This document shows, one piece after another, positions 44,301 to 52,440 of a stretch of 53,772 bases of DNA. Both the position numbers and the translations under genes were made by a program. The notes below the pieces were generated by a model. That model made no database searches, had not been told where the DNA came from, and was given only the letters and a program-made list of their open reading frames with translations. Position 1 is the stretch's first letter; each line of letters opens with the position of its first letter. This stretch comes from JBOGEB01 sp050743125. Lineage in GTDB: Bacteria; Actinomycetota; Nitriliruptoria; Euzebyales; Egibacteraceae. The stretch is taken from the NCBI GenBank assembly GCA_050743125.1, contig JBOGEB010000008.1, positions 1-53,772 on the forward strand, read 5' to 3'.

Positions 44301-45425
44301 GGCCTGTTCCGCACCGTGGCAGTGGAGTACCCGGACACGCACGCCGCGCTCGTCGAGGTCGACCCGACCGCAGCACCGGCGGCGACCGCCCGGCTGCTGG
44401 TCGGCGAGCTGCTGGCCGGTGGCCACGCTCCCGTGGTGACGCACGTCGACGGGTCCAGGCACGCGCTGACGCTGGTCGAGACCGCGCTCGACCCGCCGGG
44501 CGGCGTCGGCGCGGGGCTCGCGCTGCCGGCTGGCGGCGACAGAGCGGCCGAGGCGGCGGCGATCGGGCTGGACCGCGACTCGGTGGTGCTGCTGGTCGGC
44601 GGCGCCAGGGGGATCACCGCGCACGTCGCGGCGAGAGTCGCCAGCGTAGGCGGCTGCCGGATCGAGCTGGTCGGCCGGACCCCGCTGCCCACCGAGCCGG
44701 AGCACCCGAGGATCGCGGCGGCCGTCGACCGGCCGGCGCTGCGGGCGGCCATGGTCGCGCTGGGCCATCGGTCACCGGCCGAGGTGGAGCGCACGGTGAG
44801 CCGGATCCTGGCCCAGCGCGAGGTTGCGGCCACCCTCGCCGAGCTGCGCGGGCTGGGCAGCCCCGTCCGCTACCACTGCGTGGACGCGCGCGACCACGAC
44901 GCGGTGCACCGGCTGGTCAAGGAGATCCACGCCGAGCACGGCCGGATCGACGGGGTGGTCTACGCCGCTGGGGTGATCGAGGACCGGCTGCTGGCCGAGA
45001 AGGACATGGCGTCGTTCCGCCGGGTGTTCGCCACCAAGGTGGACGGCGCCAGGGCGCTGCTGGACGCCGTCGAGAACCTGCCGAGCGGACCGCGGTTCGT
45101 GGTGCTGTTCGGCAGCGTCGCCGCCGTGCTCGGCAACCGCGGACAAGCGGACTACGCGGCGGCCAACGACGCGCTGGAGTCCCTCGGCGTGTCCTGGTCG
45201 GCCCGCACGGGGCACCGTGCGCTGACCGTGCACTGGGGTCCGTGGGCGCCCAGCGACAAGCACGGCGGGATGGTGACGCCCGAGCTGGCGCGGGAGTACC
45301 GCCGGCGCGGGATCGCGCTGATCGACCCGCAGGAGGGCGCGCGCTGCCTGCTCCGCGAGCTCGCTTGGGGCGAGGAGTCGGTGCGCGCTGTCGTCTACAC
45401 CGCCTCGGGTCTCGTGCGGCGATGA
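38307..45425 (+). CDS. PUFA/HglE-like type I PKS: NPD-NPD-KS-AT-ACP-KR
   Basis: 2372 aa from ATG 38307 (after GGGGGAC). Residues 1-235 and about 300-640 are two tandem nitronate monooxygenase-like FMN domains (HEAGGRVGALSSFVLL with GGVGLRTAAGAVLGG; then ECGGHVGPRSSFSL with AGGIHDARSAA), the PfaD-type enoyl reductase fold. KS about 678-1110: Cys871 in DAACASS, His1006, His1046. AT about 1240-1560: Ser1334 in GHSYGE. ACP: Ser1734 in LSVDSIKRTEI, the DSIKR motif of PUFA synthases. Residues about 1810-1862 come from a MITE. KR about 1865-2372: VLLVGGARGITAHVA and Tyr2283. A (Q-A-G-Q-A) repeat stretch precedes the AT. It overlaps the next PKS by four bases. Confidence 0.88.
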   Translation: MVAQFHRRELVIGLSPFGEPNARLVGAVCCAGGLGVLDLGVGDRQARQALDLTRRWAPGPFGVRVTAGCALRPADLPAEVDAVLLGADAPWQPAELVERYRVLAEVTGVEEALRAAGEGAHGLVARGHEAGGRVGALSSFVLLQRLLSTQELDLPVWVCGGVGLRTAAGAVLGGAAGVVLDSQLALLTESELPEEVSRAIAAMDGSETVLLAGHRVLRRRGPEVRPGPDAAQTDSGQPAAEVAARLGARDLRTQALPIGQDGFLAKRFADRFSTAGRAVRAVRESILDALREGSAGDTLRAGTPLSRALGTTLPIAQGPMTRVSDQAQFAAAVAEEGAMPFIALALSGREQTRTLLDQTRAALGDHPWGVGVLGFAPEEIRAAQLDVIREVRPSCAVIASGRPSQAAALEAVGIGTFLHVPSPGLLEQFLDAGARKFVFEGSECGGHVGPRSSFSLWEAQLAVLTDYLDAQRSEAAASQIQVLFAGGIHDARSAAMVAVLAAPLARRGAGVGVLMGTAYLFTEEAVACGAIQPLFQRQVLRAERTELLETAPGHATRCVASPFAERFLAIKGDLRARGLPDRQVWEELELLNVGRLRVASKGVQRLGADLVAVDEAEQLAQGLFMAGQVAVLRSATTTIPALHSAVSGEAADLLAARTAQLRSQLEVADVRVRKPATAPPLDIAVVGMACVFPGSPDLASFWANVVAGTDAITEVPAERWDTDVYYSPEATGDASGDRTPSKWGGFLPKIPFDPLRYGIPPSSLASIEPVQLLALEAARRALADAGYEHRDLDRSRVAVVFGAQAGSDLSATTALRSLLPAYLGEIPQELAAQLPRLTEDSFPGMLANVIAGRIANRLDLGGGSCTVDAACASSLAALDVACKELVTSASDLVLCGGADLHNGVNDYLLFSSVHALSPTGRCRTFDSSADGITLGEGVACVALKRLADAERDGDRIYAVVKGLGSASDGKSLGLTAPRPQGQRNALERAYRNARISPSEVGLVEAHGSGTVVGDRTELRTLTALFVEAGAAPGSCALGSVKSQIGHTKCAAGLAGLIKAALALHCGVRPPTLHVAQPNPAWHAESSPFCFSPTARPWAAPPAERVAGVSAFGFGGTNFHVVLRAYDGAPAPRHGIDEWPVELLTFPGADHRAACRSIEQLLELASTNDAHGRPWRLRDLARTVSRQSDQSDEPVQVAIVATDLDDLADLLRRAAHGEHDPASGLFLASQAGQAGQAGQAGAVAMLFPGQGSQRPGMLAELFVAFPEVQHLLQLGRRWADTLFPPAAFDPDAAGEQETRLRDTRVAQPALGIAGLAVHELLTRLGVRPDLLAGHSYGELVALCAAGAFDPATLLELSEARAEAILTAAGVDPGAMAAVPASVEQAERVLRAAGLAEQVVVANHNGPRQVVISGPTALVERAMAQFSGSKRLAVACAFHSPVVAGARTRFADALSGRPLRDLEVPVWSGRTAASYPKEADGVRAELAAQVDARVRFVEQIESMYAQGARVFLEAGPGDVLTGLVRTILGDRPHVAVACEGPAGQGLRGFLAALAQLAVAGVRLRTSWLLSGRDATDVSNTTTPSLPGWTVDGHAVRTVDGAFLPDGLASPRRVPVTWPSDGVGRARPDADPEALITEFLRASVQVVTAQRDVLLSYFGAAPGVPWRQQLTAQPAAQQPQLGATAVPAAAPQATRPSEWSAADTLATVLEVISERTGYPIDMIEPDVDLEADLSVDSIKRTEIAGELATRLAADADASRLTDAELEELVKARTAAAISGWLTARTGSAAPAVGAQSDEPTHRTTAVTTNGVAPECAHPEIRWHSDAPASPNRLPTLRVCAPDAPCDRRRCWTPSMQTVFPSGSTQRFVLERRPLDRAEPADGSALAGHRFVILGGGSVGAELATQLRGHGAFVSTAEEDCALTWWDGHPHSPSAPTAPTAPADGVIYLHSLVAADEPLLPEAFPTFQAALARRPRWLLAACPVDVSTGNPPLGHVQAAGLRGLFRTVAVEYPDTHAALVEVDPTAAPAATARLLVGELLAGGHAPVVTHVDGSRHALTLVETALDPPGGVGAGLALPAGGDRAAEAAAIGLDRDSVVLLVGGARGITAHVAARVASVGGCRIELVGRTPLPTEPEHPRIAAAVDRPALRAAMVALGHRSPAEVERTVSRILAQREVAATLAELRGLGSPVRYHCVDARDHDAVHRLVKEIHAEHGRIDGVVYAAGVIEDRLLAEKDMASFRRVFATKVDGARALLDAVENLPSGPRFVVLFGSVAAVLGNRGQADYAAANDALESLGVSWSARTGHRALTVHWGPWAPSDKHGGMVTPELAREYRRRGIALIDPQEGARCLLRELAWGEESVRAVVYTASGLVRR
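43735..43892. mobile_element. MITE inserted in frame in the ACP-KR linker of the PKS
   Basis: 158 bp with 27-bp terminal inverted repeats, 23 of 27 matching: the left end begins CTGAGTGCGCCCATCCGGAA and the right end finishes TTCCGTCAGGGAGCACTCAG; the inner 11 bp GGAAATACGGT and ACCGTATTTCC are perfect. It encodes about 53 residues rich in Pro, Arg and Cys (APECAHPEIRWHSD...) unlike the Ala/Val-rich flanks. No target duplication is obvious. Confidence 0.75.
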
Positions 45426-48400
45426 GCGCCGCCAGGGGTCCGACAGCGGCCGGCGGGCAGCCACCGGTCGCAATCGTGGGCATGGCCGTGCTGCTGCCCG
45501 GGGCGCCGGATCTGGAGTCGTACTGGCAGAACCTGGCGAGCGGGGTCGACTCGATCACCGAGGTCCCCGAGCACCGGTGGGACGCCAGCTTCTACCATCC
45601 GGACTCGGCCGCTGGCCCGGCGCAGGCCGACCGCATCTACTGCCGGCGGGGCGGCTTCGTCGATGGCCTCGCCGAGATCGACCCGACCCAGTTCGGCATC
45701 ATGCCGAGCTCGGTGGCCGGCACTGAGCCCGATCAGCTCATCGCGCTGCGGGTCGCCGCCGACGCGATCGCCGACGCCGGCGGCCAGCGGCGGCTGCCCG
45801 CGCGTGACCGGATCGGCGTGATCCTCGGCCGGGGCGGTTACCTCACCCCGGGCCTGGTGCGGCTGGAGCAGCGGGTGCGCACCGCACACCAGTTGGTCCG
45901 CACCCTCGGCGAGCTGGTGCCCGACCTCGCACCGGAGCAGCTGGACCGGGTTCGGGCCGCGTTCACCGAGCAGCTCGGCCCACACCAGCCGGAGTCGGCC
46001 ATCGGCCTGGTGCCCAACCTCGCGGCCTCCCGCATCGCCAACCGACTCGACCTCCGCGGCCCCGCCTACACCGTGGACGCCGCCTGCGCGTCCGCCCTGA
46101 TCGCCGTGGACCAGGCGGTCGGCGAGCTGACCGGCGGGCGCTGCGACGTGGTGCTGGCCGGCGGCGTGCACCACTGCCACGACGTCACGCTGTGGAGCGT
46201 GTTCGCCCAGCTGCGCGCGCTGTCGCCCAGCCAGCGGATCCGGCCGTTCGACCGCGCCGCGGACGGCATCCTGATCGGCGAGGGCACCGGCGTGGTGGTG
46301 CTCAAGCGGTTGGCCGACGCAGAGCGGGACGGTGACCGGATCTACGCGGTCATCCGCGGCACCGGGGTGGCCAGCGACGGCAGGGGCGCGAGCCTGTTCA
46401 ACCCGGAGCCGGAGGGCCAGGTGCTCGCGCTGCAGCAGGCCTGGCGAGCCGCCGGGCTGGACCCCGCCGAGCCCAACTCGCTCGGCCTGCTCGAGGCACA
46501 CGGCGCCGCGACAGCGGCCGGCGACCAGGCCGAGCTGGCGACCCTGGAGCGGGTGTTCGGCCAGCCCACCAGCGGCGCGCGCGCGGTGCTCGGCTCGGTG
46601 AAGTCGATGATCGGGCACGCCATGCCGGCCGCCGGCATCGCCGGTCTGGTCAAGGCGGCGCTCGCGGTGCACCGGGGCGTCCTGCTGCCCACCCTCGGAT
46701 GCGAGGACCCGCATCCTGCGCTGGCTCGTACCCGGTTCCGGCCGCTCGGCTCGGCGCAACCGTGGGAGCTCAGCGACGGCCAGCGGACGCGCCGGGCGGC
46801 AGTCAACGCCTTTGGCTTCGGCGGGATCAACGCGCACGTGGTGCTGGAGGCGCACCCGTCGAGCGTCCTGTCCACGCGCCGACCGGTCGCGGTCCGCGAG
46901 CCCGAGCAGGTGCTGCGCTTGGCCGCCGCGACACCGAATGGACTGGCCGAGCTGCTCGACCGAGACGACGCCGCGGTGCGCGCGCTCGGCAGACTCGAGT
47001 CCCCGGTGGACGGCTGCCGGCTCGGCGTCGTGGACCCGACCCCGAAACGCCTCGCGGTGGCCAGGCGGGTGGTCGCCAAGGGCGCGGCGTGGCGCGGTCG
47101 CCACGACGTCTGGTTCAGCCCGCAGCCGCTGCTGCGCACCCAGCCCGACGCGCGCATCGGGTTTGTCTTCCCCGGCCTGGAGGCGGAGTTCTCACCAAGG
47201 GTTGACGATGTCGCCGAGCATTTCGGCTTGCCCCTGCCCGACACCTCGGCCGCGGACCTCGGCCGGCACGGGGCGGCTGTGGTCACCGTCGGCCGGTTGC
47301 TGGACCGGGCGCTGCGCCGGCTGCGGATCGCCCCCGACGCGGTGGCCGGCCACAGCATCGGCGAGTGGACGGCGATGATGGCCGCGGGGATGTACGCCGA
47401 CGCCGAGGTCGACCAGTTCCTGGAGTCCTTCGACCCGGACGCGCTGCGGGTTCCCGGAGTCGTGTTCGCCGCGCTGGGCTGCGGCGCCGACCAGGCCGCC
47501 GAGGCTGTCGCGGACCGCGAGGGGATCGTGGTCTCGCACGACAACTCGCCCAACCAGTCGATCGTCTGCGGGCCGGCCGCCGCGATCGACGAGCTGGTCC
47601 GCTGGCTCCGTGAGCAGGGCGTGCTCGGCCAGGTGCTGCCGTTCCGCTCGGGCTTCCACACCCCGATGCTGGTGGGGTACCTGGCCCCGATACGCGAGGC
47701 GGCCAGCCGCTTTCGGCTGCACCCACCGGCGGTGCCGATCTGGTCGGCGACCACCGCCGCCCACTATCCCCAGGACGAGGCCGAGGTCAGGACGCTGTTC
47801 GTGCGGCACCTCGTGGAGCCGGTGCGCTTCCGTCAGCTCGTGGAGGCGATGTACGCCGACGGCGTCCGGGTGTTCGTACAGGTCGGCACCGGGCAGCTGT
47901 GCTCGCTGATCGACGACACGCTGCGCGGCGTCGGGCATTTGGCGGTGGCCGCCAACTCGCCCCGCCGCAGCGGGCTGGACCAGTTGCGCCGGGTGGTCAC
48001 CGCGCTGTGGGTGGAAGGCGCCGCCCCCGGGGCGGTCGACGCACCGCCGTCAAGCTCCGCCTCGGTCAGCCCAAGGCAGCCCAGGCAGCCCGTCAAGCTG
48101 GATCTCTCAGCGGCGCTGGTCTCGCTCAACGGTGCCGCGCCGCTCCTGGTCCGATCGCCTGGGGTGACCCCGGGACTGGCGGCGTCGCTGTCCCGGCTGG
48201 ACCAGCTCGCGGTCCAGTTCCCCCTGGTGAACGAACTCACCGGGCTGTTGAGGAACACGGCCGACGCCGCCGACGCCGTGATCGGTGCCGGCACCCGCGC
48301 CGGACGCCACGCAGCGCAGCAGGCCGCGGACGTGGCCACGCACCCGCCGGCGCCGCCCGTCGCGCCGCGCCAGCTCCACACGGTCCTGCGGATGTCCACC

Positions 48401-49951
48401 GAGACCATGCCGTACCTACGGGACCACTGCGTCTTCCGGCAGCGCGAGGACTGGCCGGATGAGGGCGACCGCTGGCCGATCGTGCCAGCGACGACGCTGA
48501 TCCAGCACCTGATGGACGCCGCAGCGCAGGCCGCCCCCGGTCGGCACGCGGTGGCCGTGCACGAGGTGCGCCTCGACCGTTGGCTGTCGGTGGCACCGCC
48601 GGTGGACGTTCCGGTCACCGCCGTCCCGGAGGGGCCGGACCGGGTTCGCGTCAGCATGGGCCAGTACTGCCAGGCGGTGATCGAGCTGGCTGAGCGCCAC
48701 CCCAGCGACGCACCGCCCGCCTGGCCGGTGGACCCCAGCACCGAACGGTCACCGGACCTGCATGCCGACGAGCTGTACCGCAAGCGGTGGATGTTCCACG
48801 GGCCGGCGTTCCAGGGCGTCACCGAGCTGTCCGCAATCGGCGAGCGGCACGTGCGTGGCGTGATCACCACACCGGCCGCTCCTGGTGGCCTGCTCGACAG
48901 CGCCGGTCAGCTCCTCGGCTACTGGTTCATGTCGACGCACACCTCCAAGCGGGTGGTGTTCCCGTTGCGGATGCGGCACCTCCGCTTCTTCGGCCCGCAC
49001 CCTGCCCCCGGCACCTCGTTTGACTGCGTGGCGCGGGTCCGCTCGGTCACCGACACGCTGTTGGAGGCCGACATGCAGCTTGCCCACGAGGGTCGGGTCT
49101 GGGCGGAGATCGACGGCTGGCAGGACCGCCGCTTCGACATTGACGGGGACACCGAGGTGGCGGGACGGTTCATCGAGGAGCGCACGCTGTCTCGGTTCCC
49201 CCCAGGCGGTTGGGCCGTGGTGTTCGACCGGTGGCCCGACCTCGCCTCCCGCGACCTGGTCATGCGCAAGCACCTCAGCGCGGTGGAGCGGGCGGACTAC
49301 GAGCGGCGCGACCCGCGGGCGCAGCGGCAGTGGCTGCTGGGGCGGATCGCGGTGAAGGACGCGGTGCGCCGGCGGTTGTGGGACCACGGCGCCGGCCCGG
49401 TCTTCCCCGCCGAGGTAGGGGTCTCCAACGACGAGCGCGGCCGGCCCAGGGTCGCCGGGCAGCACGGGCGGACCCTGCCCCACCTGGACGTGTCCCTGGC
49501 GCACTGCCGCGAGGTCGCGGTGGCCGTCGCCCGGCCGTGCGCCGGGCGCGACGGGCGCGACGGCCCAGGTGTCGGCATCGACGTCGAGGAGGTCGCCGAG
49601 CGCGACGACGCCGTGCTGCGCTTCGCGCTGTCACCGCGGGAGGCCGCGCTGCTCGCCGCAAGCTGCGCGGACACCGGCGAATCGCCGGCGCTGTGGTTCA
49701 CCCGGTTCTGGGCCGCCAAGGAGGCGGTGTCCAAAGCCGAGGGCACCGGGCTCGGCGGCCGGCCGCGACGCTTCGCGGTCGTCGCGGCCCACCCGGGCGA
49801 GCTGACGGTCCAGGTGCGCCCGGACGGGGACGGAGGCGGCCGCGCCTACCGGGTGCGGTGCGCGCATCTGGGCAACCCCGAACACCTCCCAACCCGACGC
49901 TACGTCGTCGCGTGGACCACCGGCCCGACACACAAACGGGAGGAACCGTAA
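45422..49951 (+). CDS. Type I PKS: KS-AT-DH-phosphopantetheinyl transferase
   Basis: 1509 aa from ATG 45422, overlapping the preceding stop. KS about 15-440: Cys222 in DAACASA, EAHGAATAAGD, GHAMPAAG. AT about 570-880: Ser645 in GHSIGEW, and RSGFHTPML. A low-complexity linker follows. DH about 985-1270: His1002 in LRDHCVF and Asp in GGLLDSAGQLLGYWF. C-terminal Sfp-type PPTase: GIDVEEV near residue 1385 and FWAAKEAVSKAEG. It has no ACP of its own and so should work on the ACP of the first PKS or the free ACP that follows, which the built-in PPTase can activate. The arrangement is like PUFA and heterocyst-glycolipid synthases. Confidence 0.88.
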   Translation: MSAARGPTAAGGQPPVAIVGMAVLLPGAPDLESYWQNLASGVDSITEVPEHRWDASFYHPDSAAGPAQADRIYCRRGGFVDGLAEIDPTQFGIMPSSVAGTEPDQLIALRVAADAIADAGGQRRLPARDRIGVILGRGGYLTPGLVRLEQRVRTAHQLVRTLGELVPDLAPEQLDRVRAAFTEQLGPHQPESAIGLVPNLAASRIANRLDLRGPAYTVDAACASALIAVDQAVGELTGGRCDVVLAGGVHHCHDVTLWSVFAQLRALSPSQRIRPFDRAADGILIGEGTGVVVLKRLADAERDGDRIYAVIRGTGVASDGRGASLFNPEPEGQVLALQQAWRAAGLDPAEPNSLGLLEAHGAATAAGDQAELATLERVFGQPTSGARAVLGSVKSMIGHAMPAAGIAGLVKAALAVHRGVLLPTLGCEDPHPALARTRFRPLGSAQPWELSDGQRTRRAAVNAFGFGGINAHVVLEAHPSSVLSTRRPVAVREPEQVLRLAAATPNGLAELLDRDDAAVRALGRLESPVDGCRLGVVDPTPKRLAVARRVVAKGAAWRGRHDVWFSPQPLLRTQPDARIGFVFPGLEAEFSPRVDDVAEHFGLPLPDTSAADLGRHGAAVVTVGRLLDRALRRLRIAPDAVAGHSIGEWTAMMAAGMYADAEVDQFLESFDPDALRVPGVVFAALGCGADQAAEAVADREGIVVSHDNSPNQSIVCGPAAAIDELVRWLREQGVLGQVLPFRSGFHTPMLVGYLAPIREAASRFRLHPPAVPIWSATTAAHYPQDEAEVRTLFVRHLVEPVRFRQLVEAMYADGVRVFVQVGTGQLCSLIDDTLRGVGHLAVAANSPRRSGLDQLRRVVTALWVEGAAPGAVDAPPSSSASVSPRQPRQPVKLDLSAALVSLNGAAPLLVRSPGVTPGLAASLSRLDQLAVQFPLVNELTGLLRNTADAADAVIGAGTRAGRHAAQQAADVATHPPAPPVAPRQLHTVLRMSTETMPYLRDHCVFRQREDWPDEGDRWPIVPATTLIQHLMDAAAQAAPGRHAVAVHEVRLDRWLSVAPPVDVPVTAVPEGPDRVRVSMGQYCQAVIELAERHPSDAPPAWPVDPSTERSPDLHADELYRKRWMFHGPAFQGVTELSAIGERHVRGVITTPAAPGGLLDSAGQLLGYWFMSTHTSKRVVFPLRMRHLRFFGPHPAPGTSFDCVARVRSVTDTLLEADMQLAHEGRVWAEIDGWQDRRFDIDGDTEVAGRFIEERTLSRFPPGGWAVVFDRWPDLASRDLVMRKHLSAVERADYERRDPRAQRQWLLGRIAVKDAVRRRLWDHGAGPVFPAEVGVSNDERGRPRVAGQHGRTLPHLDVSLAHCREVAVAVARPCAGRDGRDGPGVGIDVEEVAERDDAVLRFALSPREAALLAASCADTGESPALWFTRFWAAKEAVSKAEGTGLGGRPRRFAVVAAHPGELTVQVRPDGDGGGRAYRVRCAHLGNPEHLPTRRYVVAWTTGPTHKREEP

Positions 49952-50323
49952 GTGAACACCGGCGAGGTGCCGCCGACGCCGGCGAGCAGGGGCCACCAGT
50001 CCTCACCCGAGGTGTTGGGGGAGATCAGCCGCATGGTGGAAGAGGTCCTCGCAGAGTGCGGGCTCGGCGACGTGGCCGCGATCACCATGGACACCACGTT
50101 CCAGGACGACTTGGAGCTGGAGAGCATCGACCTCGTGGCGCTCGCCGGCCACCTGCAGGCCAGATACGGCGACCAGGTCAACTTCGCCGAGTTCCTCGCC
50201 GACCTCGATCTGGACGAGATCATCGAACTGACCGTCGGCCGGCTCGTCGACTACGTCGTCGCCCGCCTGCGCGAGACCCGCTTACGTCCTCAAGCCCTCA
50301 GCGCCGCAGACGGGGAGCACTGA
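49952..50323 (+). CDS. Free acyl carrier protein
   Basis: 123 aa from GTG 49952, directly after the PKS stop (TAAGTG), with CGGGAGGAACC upstream. The carrier-protein motif is DDLELESIDLVALA, the Ser being the phosphopantetheine site. About 25 extra residues at the N-terminus are Pro/Ser-rich. It could receive the finished chain or carry the starter unit. Confidence 0.85.
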   Translation: MNTGEVPPTPASRGHQSSPEVLGEISRMVEEVLAECGLGDVAAITMDTTFQDDLELESIDLVALAGHLQARYGDQVNFAEFLADLDLDEIIELTVGRLVDYVVARLRETRLRPQALSAADGEH

Positions 50324-50325
50324 AC

Positions 50326-51159
50326 GTGGCGCAGATCCTGGCCAACGGCGTCAAGCTGCACGTGCAGCGGATAGCGCCGAAAGGCGGACCCCGCGGCGGC
50401 GGGCGGCACCCCACGGTGGTGTTCGTCCACGGCCTGGGCACCGACAGCCTGGCCAGCTTCTACTTCACGCTGGCCGGCCCGGTGTCCGCCGCAGGCGTCG
50501 ACGTGATCGCCTACGACCTGCGCGGCCACGGCCGCAGCGAGCGCCCGCCGACCGGGTACCGGCTCGCCGACTCCGTCGCCGACCTGGCCGGCCTGCTCGA
50601 CGCGCTGGCCCCGGCGGGGCCGGTGCACCTGGTCGGCAACTCCTACGGCGGGACGGTGGCCTTCAGCTACGCGGTCGCCCACCCCGAGCAAGTCGCCAGC
50701 GTGGTCATGATCGAGTCCGAGCCGGCGACCCAGACGTGGTCACGCAAAATGGCCTACGCGCTCGAAACGGTCGCCGAGTTCGGTCACGCCGACGTCCTGA
50801 CACGGATCACCGAGGACTACGGCACGCGCACCGCGCGGCTGGCCAAAGCAGCCAGCCAGACGCTGCATACGACCACGATGGTGGCCGACATCCCCGCCGG
50901 CCCGTTGCTGAGCCGTGAGCAGGTCCGGTCGGTGCGCTGCCCGGTGCTGGCGGTCTTCGGCGGCGAGTCGGACCTGGTGGATCAGGCCGAGGTGTTGGAG
51001 GCGGAGCTGTGCGACTGCCGTGTGGTGGTCGTGCCGGGGCAGGAGCATTCGGTGCTGGTGGAGGCGCCGCGCGCGGTGCGTGACCTGCTGCTGGCCTGGG
51101 TCGCCGAGCACGACGATCCCGCCCTGAGCGGGTTTGGGGCGCAGGTGGGCTGGGGGTGA
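50326..51159 (+). CDS. Alpha/beta hydrolase, possible chain-releasing thioesterase
   Basis: 277 aa from GTG 50326 (GGGGAG nearby). Alpha/beta hydrolase fold: oxyanion region VVFVHGLGTDS, nucleophile Ser in LVGNSYGGTV, acid in FGGESDLVDQ and His in PGQEHSVLVE. Placed after the ACP, it could release the chain from the carrier as an acid or ester. A hydrolase acting on another small molecule cannot be excluded. Confidence 0.8.
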   Translation: MAQILANGVKLHVQRIAPKGGPRGGGRHPTVVFVHGLGTDSLASFYFTLAGPVSAAGVDVIAYDLRGHGRSERPPTGYRLADSVADLAGLLDALAPAGPVHLVGNSYGGTVAFSYAVAHPEQVASVVMIESEPATQTWSRKMAYALETVAEFGHADVLTRITEDYGTRTARLAKAASQTLHTTTMVADIPAGPLLSREQVRSVRCPVLAVFGGESDLVDQAEVLEAELCDCRVVVVPGQEHSVLVEAPRAVRDLLLAWVAEHDDPALSGFGAQVGWG

Positions 51160-52361
51160 GCAGGTTCTTGTTCGTCGTCCCGCCGTTGGCCGGCCACGTC
51201 AACCCGACCGTGGGGGTCGCCGCCGCGCTGGCCGGGCGCGGCCACCAGGTGGCCTGGGCCGGCGTCGCCGAGCTCGTCAGGCCCCTGGTCGGCGCTCAGG
51301 CGACGGTGTTCGGCTGCGCCGGCCCGCTGCTCGGGGACGGCGGCGTGGGCCGGCCGGCGGGGCTGCGGGGCCCGGCCGCGCTGCGGTTTCTGTGGGAGGG
51401 GTTCCTGTGCCCGCTGGCCGAGGCGATGGTCCCCGGGGTGCAGACGGCGGTCGAGCGGTTCGGCCCGGACGTGGTGGTCGCCGACCAGCAGGCGGTCGCG
51501 GGCGCGTTGGTCGCGGAGCGGGCGGGGCTGGTGTGGGCGACGTCGGCGACGACGTCGGCGGAGCTGGCCGGCCCGCTGGCGGGGACGCCGAAGGTGCAGG
51601 CGTGGCTGGACGGGCTTCTGGCCGGCCTGCGCCGCCGGTTCGGGGACCCGGACGCGGGCGGGGACCTGCGGTTCTCCCCGTATCTGGTGGTGGCGTTCAC
51701 GACCGAGGCGTTGACCGGGCCGTCGGCGGGGCGTGTGGGCGGGCGGGTGCGGTTCGTCGGCCCGTCGCTGGCGCCGCGGCCCGGTGCGGACGGGTTTCCG
51801 TGGGGTTGGCTGGACGCCGGGGGGCCGGTGGCGCTGGTCAGCTTGGGCACGGTCAGCGCTGAGGTCGCCGGCCGGTTCCTGGGCCAGTGCGCCCGGGCGG
51901 CTCACGCGGGCTCGGGCTGGCGGGCGGTGGTCGTGGACCCGGGCGGGGCGTTGGGCGTCGTGGGGGGCCGGGTGCTGGTCCGGCGCGCGGTGCCGCAGCT
52001 GCGGCTGTTGGCCCGTGTCGACGCGGTGGTCTGCCACGGCGGGCACAACACGGTGTGCGAGGCGCTGGCTCACGGGCTGCCGTTGGTGGTGGCGCCGATC
52101 CGCGACGACCAGCCGATCGTGGCCGGCCAGGTCGTCGACGCCGGCACAGGCGTCCGGCTGCGGTTCTCCCGGGCGACCGCCGCCCAGATCGGCGCGGCCG
52201 TACAGGCTGTGCTCACCGAGCCGCGCTACCGGCAGGCCGCGCAGCGCGTGCAACAGTCGTTCGCCGCCGCGGGCGGCGCCCACGCAGCCGCCGACCACCT
52301 GGAAGCACTGGCGGCTCGCAGCGCCCACCCCCCGCTCGCCGCGGAAGGTGCCCCACGGTGA
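51156..52361 (+). CDS. GT1-family glycosyltransferase (MGT-like)
   Basis: 401 aa from GTG 51156 (GTGA overlap with the hydrolase). GT-B fold of the macrolide/UGT type: N-terminal FVVPPLAGHVNPTVGVAAAL, and C-terminal nucleotide-sugar site VVCHGGHNTVCEALAHGLPL followed by VVAPIRDDQPIVAGQ. It should attach a sugar to a hydroxyl of the polyketide or fatty chain, giving a glycolipid. Sugar-nucleotide genes are not in the window. Confidence 0.87.
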   Translation: MSRFLFVVPPLAGHVNPTVGVAAALAGRGHQVAWAGVAELVRPLVGAQATVFGCAGPLLGDGGVGRPAGLRGPAALRFLWEGFLCPLAEAMVPGVQTAVERFGPDVVVADQQAVAGALVAERAGLVWATSATTSAELAGPLAGTPKVQAWLDGLLAGLRRRFGDPDAGGDLRFSPYLVVAFTTEALTGPSAGRVGGRVRFVGPSLAPRPGADGFPWGWLDAGGPVALVSLGTVSAEVAGRFLGQCARAAHAGSGWRAVVVDPGGALGVVGGRVLVRRAVPQLRLLARVDAVVCHGGHNTVCEALAHGLPLVVAPIRDDQPIVAGQVVDAGTGVRLRFSRATAAQIGAAVQAVLTEPRYRQAAQRVQQSFAAAGGAHAAADHLEALAARSAHPPLAAEGAPR

Positions 52362-52440
52362 GGGCACAGGGACGAATGCCCTGCACACAGTGGGCTCGAG
52401 ACGGCACCGCACATGCCAGACGACGCAAAGGAGGCACGCC

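Noticed and set aside
43739..45421. Upstream extension of the second PKS to 43739
   Set aside because: That stretch is the out-of-frame reading of the first PKS and the MITE; ATG 45422 with stop overlap and an immediate KS domain is the natural start.
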